NCBI GenBank assembly: GCA_937874515.1
Contig: CALNBV010000220.1
Span: forward strand, 1 to 12,108
DNA length: 12,108 bases
Source: an uncultured Paenibacillaceae bacterium
GTDB lineage: Bacteria > Bacillota > Bacilli > Aneurinibacillales > Aneurinibacillaceae
Direction: 5' to 3'
The notes under the pieces were generated by a model. It did no database searches. It saw only the letters and a program-made list of their open reading frames with translations, and was not told where the DNA came from. This document shows positions 7,772 to 12,108 of this stretch, piece by piece. Position numbers and translations under genes: made by a program. How positions within the stretch are numbered: the stretch's first letter is position 1; the number at the start of each line of letters is the position of its first letter.

Positions 7772-8557
7772 TTATCTGGAAAGGTATTCCTCTAATGTTA
7801 GCCCTTGTGTCATAATTTCCTTTGCAGCTTTTTGCCCTACATAGCGAATATGCCAGGGTTCATAAGCGTAGCCTGTAATATCTTCTTTTCCTTTTTGATA
7901 ACGAATAATAAATCCAAAGCGGGAACAATTCTTTGCAAGCCATTTTCCTTCTTTAGTATTGCCAAAAGTATCTTCTAATTGAAATCCAATTTCAGAGCAG
8001 GTAACGTCCATGGCCAGTCCAGTTTGATGTTCACTTTGTCCGGCCTGTGCACTATATTGATTTGCACTTTCACCCATTTGTCTAAAATTAGCTGCATAAA
8101 TCTGTTTTTGTGTTGAATAAGAACGATAACCAGATTGAGCCACCATATCCATTCCCTCTGCTTGTGACGCGTCAAATAGATTCTCTAATGCTTTAGCCGC
8201 TTCTTGACGCATGGTTTTCTTTGGACTTTGTCCAGAAAAAGAAAAAGTCACATGGGGTTCGATTAAGTCTGGTGGAATATAATCGGAAGGCAAATGCCTC
8301 TTTTTATTGACTAAAACAAGAATTTCATTTGGATTTGGAACAAGAGGATCCCCATTCTTTACTACAGTAGTTGGGGCAGATGGCGCCTCTTTTTTAGGCG
8401 TCTCCTGTTTTGGTAACTCCTGTTTTGGCGCTTCCTGTTTAGGCTGTTCTGCAGTTGGTTGTTGATCAGAATTTTCTTTTGTACATCCAATTACGCCTAG
8501 GAAAGAGGTTAAAATTAGGATTGCTGGCATGAAAAGTTTGATTTTTTTTCTGTTCAT
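7772..8557 (-). CDS. VanY/LdcB-type D,D- or L,D-carboxypeptidase lipoprotein (YodJ-like)
   Basis: This is a predicted lipid-anchored peptidoglycan carboxypeptidase of the M15B (VanY) family, 261 aa. The basic N-terminus MNRKKIK and a hydrophobic stretch lead to the lipobox VIGC, giving lipidation at C25. Residues 39-58 form a low-complexity spacer of four PKQEx repeats, probably tethering the enzyme away from the membrane. The catalytic domain (about 75-261) has SGYRSYSTQ (142-150), SEHQTGLAMDV with zinc ligands H177 and D184, and EPWHIRYVG with general base E233 and third ligand H236. All catalytic residues are present. Such enzymes trim the terminal D-Ala of stem peptides; Bacillus YodJ/LdcB-like proteins act on tetrapeptides, and sequence alone does not separate D,D from L,D activity. 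ATG 8557 follows AAGGGGAAG. DUF441 is 52 nt upstream and hemE 109 nt downstream, on the same strand. Confidence 0.88.
   Translation of the reverse strand: MNRKKIKLFMPAILILTSFLGVIGCTKENSDQQPTAEQPKQEAPKQELPKQETPKKEAPSAPTTVVKNGDPLVPNPNEILVLVNKKRHLPSDYIPPDLIEPHVTFSFSGQSPKKTMRQEAAKALENLFDASQAEGMDMVAQSGYRSYSTQKQIYAANFRQMGESANQYSAQAGQSEHQTGLAMDVTCSEIGFQLEDTFGNTKEGKWLAKNCSRFGFIIRYQKGKEDITGYAYEPWHIRYVGQKAAKEIMTQGLTLEEYLSR
8384..8443 (-). repeat. Four 15-bp tandem repeats encoding PKQEx in the lipoprotein linker
   Basis: Sixty bases encode PKQEA-PKQEL-PKQET-PKKEA (residues 39-58 of the VanY-type lipoprotein). The DNA repeats are imperfect, centred on CCAAAACAGGAG. A unit length that is a multiple of three means that gain or loss of copies would change linker length without a frameshift. 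Confidence 0.8.
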
Positions 8558-8574
8558 TTATAACTTCCCCTTAG

Positions 8575-8598
8575 TAAAAATAACATATCTTATTTTTA
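8575..8598. repeat. AT-only inverted repeat just upstream of the VanY-type gene
   Basis: TAAAAATAA (8575-8583) and TTATTTTTA (8590-8598) form a perfect 9-bp dyad around CATATC. It lies 17-41 nt before the lipoprotein ATG, in the 52-nt gap after the DUF441 gene. It has no G+C in the stem, so it would be a poor intrinsic terminator. An operator or promoter-overlapping site is possible, but chance is also plausible in AT-rich intergenic DNA. Confidence 0.35.
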
Positions 8599-8609
8599 GA
8601 ATAGCAGGT

Positions 8610-9074
8610 TTATAAGTACTTTGCTATCCATTCTACCATTTTCATAAGGGCTGCAGTAATGCCAGCTGCCATTAAAGGTCCAACAGGAATTCCCCGAAAG
8701 AAAATAATACCAATAATAGAACCGATGACAAGACCTACAATTAAATGAGGTTCATTGCGTAGTACTTCAAGCCCTTTTCCATTCATAAATGTAGCGAGGG
8801 CTCCCCCGGTTAAAGCAATGATTCCTATTGTTGTTGTAAAAAGGGGAGGAATCTCTTTCCATGTAATTTTTTCACTGGCGAAAGGGACAAGAACGGCAAT
8901 GGTTAAAAAAAGCAAGCCAAGTTCCATTCCCCGTCTTTCAACAGTAGGAAAAAAACGTTCCAACGAAGAGAGCTTTAATACCAGCAAAATGCTGGCTGCT
9001 GTTGCTATGATAGGCGAGCGTCCAAGTAACCCGATAATAATTAATATAACCAGCATTCCTTCTCCTGAAACCAT
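8610..9074 (-). CDS. DUF441 family integral membrane protein (YtwI-like)
   Basis: This small polytopic inner-membrane protein has 154 aa and roughly four to five hydrophobic segments. It keeps the features of DUF441: an N-terminal LLGRSPIIATAASILLVLKL stretch, GLLFLTIAVLVPFASEKITW in the middle, HLIVGLVIGSIIGIIFFRGI and a C-terminal GPLMAAGITAALM. The family (YtwI in Bacillus, YeaL in Escherichia coli) has no established function that I know of. The ATG at 9074 follows GAGGGG with a 7-nt spacer. An internal in-frame ATG at 9056 has an equally good AGGAG five nt upstream and would remove six residues, so the true start is uncertain. It sits 40 nt after comB and 52 nt before the VanY-type lipoprotein, with no G+C-rich terminator between, and is probably co-transcribed with comB. 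Confidence 0.87.
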   Translation of the reverse strand: MVSGEGMLVILIIIGLLGRSPIIATAASILLVLKLSSLERFFPTVERRGMELGLLFLTIAVLVPFASEKITWKEIPPLFTTTIGIIALTGGALATFMNGKGLEVLRNEPHLIVGLVIGSIIGIIFFRGIPVGPLMAAGITAALMKMVEWIAKYL

Positions 9075-9114
9075 TTTTCATCCCCTCAAACCTTGTCCTA
9101 TACTGCTTTTAAGA

Positions 9115-9831
9115 TTATGTGGAAGAAAGTGAAAGTATTCTCCTATCTTTAACAATTGGAACAAGTTCAAATTGATCCACCTGGCTGCAAAAAGAAACGT
9201 CTTCATCATAATTTAATGAAAGCAGCCTTTTTCCTGTGGTACTATTGCGCAATTGTTCGTGGAGGGAATGGGCACATTGCTGATATGAATTTTCCAGGGT
9301 GATTCCAAGGTCACAAATCCGCATATTTGGGACTAAAGATTTTGCATGATGGATAAGCAATCCAGCAGCAAGACCATCTTCATGGGCATATTTATGCCGT
9401 GATCCTGCACAGAAAAGGGTGATATCTAAAGGGCGGGATAAGGCTTCCTGGATACAAGCTGTTGCATTAAGAAAACACCCGATTAAAATGCCTGCACCTC
9501 GGTGTGCTTTTTGTATGGCTCTTGTTCCATTTGTGGTGGTTAATATTAATTTTTTTTGGTTGGGCTCTGACTGTAATAATTGGGTTGGCGAATTGTTGTA
9601 GTGGAAGTCATGAATATTTTTGCAATGCCTTTCACCAGCTAATATGGTGTCTGAATCAAAGAGGGACAACGCTTGCCCGATTGTTTCAACAGGATAGACC
9701 ATAGAAAACCCTTTATGAAGAGCTGTGACAATGGTACTTGATGCACGAAGTACATCAATAATAATAACGGTATGATTTATGATTTGGTCCTGTCTAAGTT
9801 CATCAACAGTTAACACCACATCAATTTGCAT
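9115..9831 (-). CDS. comB: 2-phosphosulfolactate phosphatase (ComB family)
   Basis: This is a Mg2+-dependent phosphatase of the ComB family, which dephosphorylates 2-phosphosulfolactate to 3-sulfolactate. In methanogens this leads to coenzyme M; in Bacillus, sulfolactate is a known spore component. From the ATG chosen the protein has 238 aa. Visible family blocks are IIIDVLRASSTI (23-34), LAGERH (64-69), FHYNNSPTQ (76-84), TTTNGTRA (98-105), CAGSRHKYAHEDGLAAG (141-157) and DVSFCSQVDQFELVPIV near the end. I place the start at ATG 9831 because AGGAG lies 8 nt upstream; an upstream in-frame TTG at 9858 would add nine unconserved residues. The partner synthase ComA (phosphosulfolactate synthase) is not in the window. 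The gene diverges from yqhV across 134 nt. The physiological product here is inferred from the family. Confidence 0.88.
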   Translation of the reverse strand: MQIDVVLTVDELRQDQIINHTVIIIDVLRASSTIVTALHKGFSMVYPVETIGQALSLFDSDTILAGERHCKNIHDFHYNNSPTQLLQSEPNQKKLILTTTNGTRAIQKAHRGAGILIGCFLNATACIQEALSRPLDITLFCAGSRHKYAHEDGLAAGLLIHHAKSLVPNMRICDLGITLENSYQQCAHSLHEQLRNSTTGKRLLSLNYDEDVSFCSQVDQFELVPIVKDRRILSLSST

Positions 9832-9868
9832 GAAAACATCTCCTGCCAATCCATCCAAATTTACTTAG

Positions 9869-9896
9869 ATTTTAGTGTATGCACAAAAAAGATCAA
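9869..9896 (-). promoter_or_regulatory. Candidate promoter of comB
   Basis: On the minus strand TTGATC (9891-9896) and TAAAAT (9869-9874) are spaced by 16 bp, a plausible SigA promoter ending 38 nt before the comB ATG. Overlapping it, CATACACT (9874-9881) matches the -10 consensus of the mother-cell sporulation factor SigE, although the expected -35 is poor. I cannot decide between the two readings. No convincing promoter for the divergent yqhV was found in the rest of 9832-9965. Confidence 0.4.
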
Positions 9897-9965
9897 TGTG
9901 TTGGTTATTCTAAAAGACTAAACTTCCTGGTACATGCATAAGAATGCTATGGGGGAGGGAAGCAC

Positions 9966-10229
9966 ATGCTTGAAAAAACCATAATTGGGATGGCTACGCT
10001 AAGGGTTTTATCTGGATCTATTGAAATTTTTGCTGCGATTTTAATGATTAAATTTAATCAAATAGAAAAAGCGCTCCTTGTGAATTCAGGATTAGCATTG
10101 GTGGGTCCCTTTATTTTATTATTAACCACGACCATTGGGCTTCTTGGGATGGCGGATCGGTTAAACCTTTGGAAAATGGTTTGGATTTTAGCAGGGGTTA
10201 CCTGCATTTTTATAGGAATTCGAAAGTAA
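9966..10229 (+). CDS. yqhV: DUF2619 family small membrane protein (YqhV)
   Basis: This 87-aa protein has three predicted membrane segments (about 5-27, 35-58 and 66-84) with a short basic C-terminus. The sequence resembles Bacillus YqhV, particularly RVLSGSIEIFAAILMI, the NSGLALVGPFILL block and the GLLGMADRL segment. Its function is unknown. In Bacillus subtilis the homologue lies immediately before the spoIIIA operon. The ribosome binding site GGGGGAGGG is strong, with AAGCAC before the ATG. The LysM-M14 peptidase gene begins 15 nt after its stop, so the two are almost certainly one transcript. Family assignment is from memory of the sequence pattern, so I leave some doubt. Confidence 0.82.
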   Translation: MLEKTIIGMATLRVLSGSIEIFAAILMIKFNQIEKALLVNSGLALVGPFILLLTTTIGLLGMADRLNLWKMVWILAGVTCIFIGIRK

Positions 10230-10244
10230 GAGGGAGGCGGCAAA

Positions 10245-11453
10245 ATGGAGTATGTTGTGCAAAAGGGGGATACCCTTTTAAAACTGGCTAATCGGTTTGG
10301 GGTAAGCAGGGAAAGCATTCTTGCTCAAAATCCGTTCTTACGAAAAACCGACTATCTTGTTCCAGGATTAATGCTGTCCTTGCCCCATGCTATTGTACGT
10401 AAGTATGAAGTGCAAAAAGGGGATACTCTCCCATTTATTTCTGAGAAGTTTGGCATTTCTGGAAGGGAAATTATTCAAGCCAATTCCCAATTGGCCAACA
10501 CCTCTCAACTTACTGTAGGAGAAAAATTAATCATTCCCTTTTCAGTATCTAAATCCATTGTGCAAACCAACCAGGAATATAGCTATAAAGATGTTAGGGA
10601 TCATTTGGAATCCCTTAAAAGAGTGTATCCCTTCATTTTGATTGATGTAATTGGCACTTCAGTATTAGGGAAAAACTTGTATGCGATTCGGTTGGGATGC
10701 GGCAAGAAAAAGGTGTTCTATAGTGGGGCATGGCATGCCAATGAGTGGCTTACAACACCTGTTTTAATGAAATTTATTGAAGACTATGCGGCAGCCTATT
10801 CGAAAGGAATTCCTTTAAGAGGGTATAACATTACTGCCCTATACAGTGAGGCTTCTATTTGGATTGTACCTATGGTAAATCCTGATGGTGTAGAATTGGT
10901 TCAGGAAGGCATTATGCCAGAGTGTCCCTATTATGAGGAAGTTTTATCCATAAATAATGGTTCCCGGGCATTCAGACAATGGACTGCGAATATTCGTGGG
11001 GTGGATTTAAATCATCAATGGCCTGCTTTATGGGAGGAAGAGACCTCTACCAGTCCACAAAAACCCTCTCCTTGCCATTACGGGGGTGAAAAGCCAATTT
11101 CAGAACCAGAAACACAGGCAATTTATTCCTTTACACATAGTCATTCCTTTGCTTCAGTTCTGGCCTTCCATTCCCAGGGGAAGGAAATTTTCTGGGGATT
11201 TAATGGGTTTGAACCTTTCGAAAGTGAAGGAATTGCAAAAAGGCTTGAAATATTAAGCACCTATTGCCCTATACAAAATGCGGGTAGTGGTGCAGGGTAT
11301 AAAGATTGGTTTATTCAAGAGTTTCGCAGGCCAGGTTTTACCATTGAAATTGGTACAGGAGTGAATCCATTGCCTATTGAACAGTTTGATATGATTTATA
11401 ATCAAAATCTTTCCATGATGTTAGAACTCCCCTTTTTAGTCGATGATTATTAA
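10245..11453 (+). CDS. LysM-M14 gamma-D-glutamyl-L-diaminoacid endopeptidase (YqgT/EndI-like)
   Basis: This 402-aa peptidoglycan peptidase has two N-terminal LysM domains (about 3-47 and 53-98, both with QKGDTL) and an M14 zinc carboxypeptidase-fold domain (about 112-400). Zinc ligands are H164 and E167 in AWHANEW and H309 in AFHSQG; E368 in FTIEIG is the catalytic glutamate; PMVNPDG is also typical. The NR pair that binds a free carboxylate in classical M14 carboxypeptidases is replaced by DLNHQWP, fitting endopeptidase specificity for the gamma-D-Glu-diaminopimelate bond, as in Lysinibacillus sphaericus endopeptidase I and Bacillus YqgT. There is no signal peptide: LysM starts at residue 3, so the protein should remain in the cytoplasm of the mother cell or forespore until wall remodelling or lysis. 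ATG 10245 follows GGGAGGCGG. It is co-transcribed with yqhV and ends at a hairpin terminator. The substrate bond is inferred from the family. Confidence 0.9.
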   Translation: MEYVVQKGDTLLKLANRFGVSRESILAQNPFLRKTDYLVPGLMLSLPHAIVRKYEVQKGDTLPFISEKFGISGREIIQANSQLANTSQLTVGEKLIIPFSVSKSIVQTNQEYSYKDVRDHLESLKRVYPFILIDVIGTSVLGKNLYAIRLGCGKKKVFYSGAWHANEWLTTPVLMKFIEDYAAAYSKGIPLRGYNITALYSEASIWIVPMVNPDGVELVQEGIMPECPYYEEVLSINNGSRAFRQWTANIRGVDLNHQWPALWEEETSTSPQKPSPCHYGGEKPISEPETQAIYSFTHSHSFASVLAFHSQGKEIFWGFNGFEPFESEGIAKRLEILSTYCPIQNAGSGAGYKDWFIQEFRRPGFTIEIGTGVNPLPIEQFDMIYNQNLSMMLELPFLVDDY

Positions 11454-11493
11454 ATAAAGGTCCTGTCAAATGACAGGGCCTTTATTTTTTTTT
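11452..11493. terminator. Bidirectional terminator after the LysM-M14 gene
   Basis: AAAGGTCCTGTC (11456-11467) pairs with GACAGGGCCTTT (11472-11483), 12 bp with one G-U, around loop AAAT. Flanking AATA/TATT-type bases extend the stem, and nine T residues (11485-11493) follow on the plus strand. It ends the yqhV-peptidase transcript. On the minus strand TTTATTTAAT follows the stem, so it can also terminate the convergent YkvI-family gene, whose stop codon (11466-11468) lies inside the hairpin. Confidence 0.9.
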
Positions 11494-12108
11494 CGCAAAA
11501 GTAGGAGGGCAAAAGTTCCAATGCTGATATAGCCAAAAACGGGATAAAAAAGATGAATAAGCTTTGAAAAGCCAAACTGGCTAATAACATAAGCAATAAA
11601 GATAAGAATAATCATCCAACGTTTTGAAGAGATCTCAGGATATAAGCTATGAACTTGTTTAGTTAGGCCGAAAATATTGCCCACTAATGTGGTAAAGATT
11701 TCTCCGAATATAATTAGATTGAAAAAACCGTGTAACAGGGGATGCCAGTGGGATACGATTTTCGCCATGGGTATTTCTGCATTGATGATTTCATAAAAAT
11801 AAGCCGTCAGGGAATAATTGCTTAAAAATAAAAGCAAACCTAATCCTAATCCCCCAATCATGCCACCAGCCCAAAGAACAGTGGGGTTTTTTGATTCAGA
11901 GGCTAACGGTACAAGAACTGCTAATGCCAGAGATAGATTAAAGGAAGCATATAAAAAAGGGGAAATCACCCAGAAGTCATGGGCAGGAGCTACATTAAAG
12001 GTAGGCCACCCTTTGGTATACCAGGTATAGCTGAATATGATTAAATTAAATAAAATCATGGCGGGAACAACGAAAGAATTGACAATTAAAATGCCATTTA
12101 ACCCACGG
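11466..12108 (-). CDS. YkvI-family membrane transporter, 5' end outside the window
   Basis: This partial gene is open to the right edge of the window. The frame continues upstream of the internal ATG at 12059 with RGLNGILIVNSFVVPA and no stop, so that ATG is not the start. About 214 residues of the C-terminal part are visible, with roughly six hydrophobic segments. The blocks FTTLVGNIFGLTK and FGFSKLIHLFYPVFGY resemble Bacillus YkvI, a roughly 340-aa protein of the amino-acid/polyamine/organocation-like (LeuT-fold) class; the substrate is unknown. The C-terminus LLLRKKNKGPVI is basic, suggesting a cytoplasmic tail. The last residues, GPVI and the TGA stop, are encoded by the terminator stem shared with the convergent peptidase gene. 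Family call is by pattern; a related permease family is possible. Confidence 0.75.
   Translation of the reverse strand, partial: RGLNGILIVNSFVVPAMILFNLIIFSYTWYTKGWPTFNVAPAHDFWVISPFLYASFNLSLALAVLVPLASESKNPTVLWAGGMIGGLGLGLLLFLSNYSLTAYFYEIINAEIPMAKIVSHWHPLLHGFFNLIIFGEIFTTLVGNIFGLTKQVHSLYPEISSKRWMIILIFIAYVISQFGFSKLIHLFYPVFGYISIGTFALLLLRKKNKGPVI

Noticed and set aside
8755..9132. Plus-strand open frame of 125 codons across the DUF441 gene.
   Set aside because: Opposes a DUF441 protein with clear membrane-segment pattern and its own ribosome binding site; the antisense product is low-complexity and unsupported.
9936..9947. Small palindrome GCATAAGAATGC upstream of yqhV as an operator or promoter -10.
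   Set aside because: Only a 4-bp stem, and no -35 element at a workable spacing; likely chance.
11466..12059. Treating the YkvI-family gene as a complete 197-aa protein starting at ATG 12059.
   Set aside because: The frame stays open to the window edge with conserved-looking residues (GLNGILIVNSFVVPA), and the family is normally about 340 aa, so the start lies outside the window.

Overview
The window looks like ordinary chromosome from a low-to-moderate G+C, endospore-forming Bacillota (Bacillales). Evidence: strong Shine-Dalgarno sites, an S-box (SAM-I) riboswitch on a metI-metC pair laid out as in Bacillus, the hemE-hemH-hemY order of the coproporphyrin-dependent haem pathway, and several families typical of Bacillus (YtwI/DUF441, YqhV/DUF2619, YqgT-like LysM-M14 peptidase, YkvI). 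I cannot name the genus. I see no mobile element, prophage, CRISPR array, tRNA or rRNA.

Layout. (1) 69-2613, minus strand: a SigA-type promoter, a SAM-I riboswitch with its intrinsic terminator, then metI and metC overlapping by 8 nt. This is a SAM-repressed transsulfuration operon (O-acylhomoserine to cystathionine to homocysteine). (2) 2614-4209, plus strand: an intergenic stretch with repeated GGTAAC motifs, aspartate ammonia-lyase, and a strong hairpin terminator shared with the convergent haem genes. (3) 4215-9831, minus strand: six genes in one direction. In transcription order they are comB (2-phosphosulfolactate phosphatase), a DUF441 membrane protein, a VanY-type D,D/L,D-carboxypeptidase lipoprotein, hemE, hemH and hemY. 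No convincing G+C-rich terminator lies between them. hemE-hemH-hemY are tightly packed and clearly an operon; how far the upstream genes join it is open. (4) 9966-11490, plus strand: yqhV (DUF2619) and a signal-less LysM-M14 gamma-D-glutamyl-diaminoacid endopeptidase, ending at a bidirectional terminator. (5) 11466-12108, minus strand: the 3' part of a YkvI-family membrane transporter that runs off the window, with its stop codon inside the terminator stem.

Functional picture: methionine/SAM homeostasis, aspartate deamination, three haem-synthesis steps, and a group around 7.8-11.5 kb with links to the spore or cell wall (sulfolactate synthesis, peptidoglycan carboxypeptidase, cortex-type endopeptidase). 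I found no clearly new system. The least explained points are the GGTAAC repeats between the met and aspA genes, the AT-only dyad before the VanY gene, and the possible spore-linked divergent comB / yqhV-peptidase arrangement.
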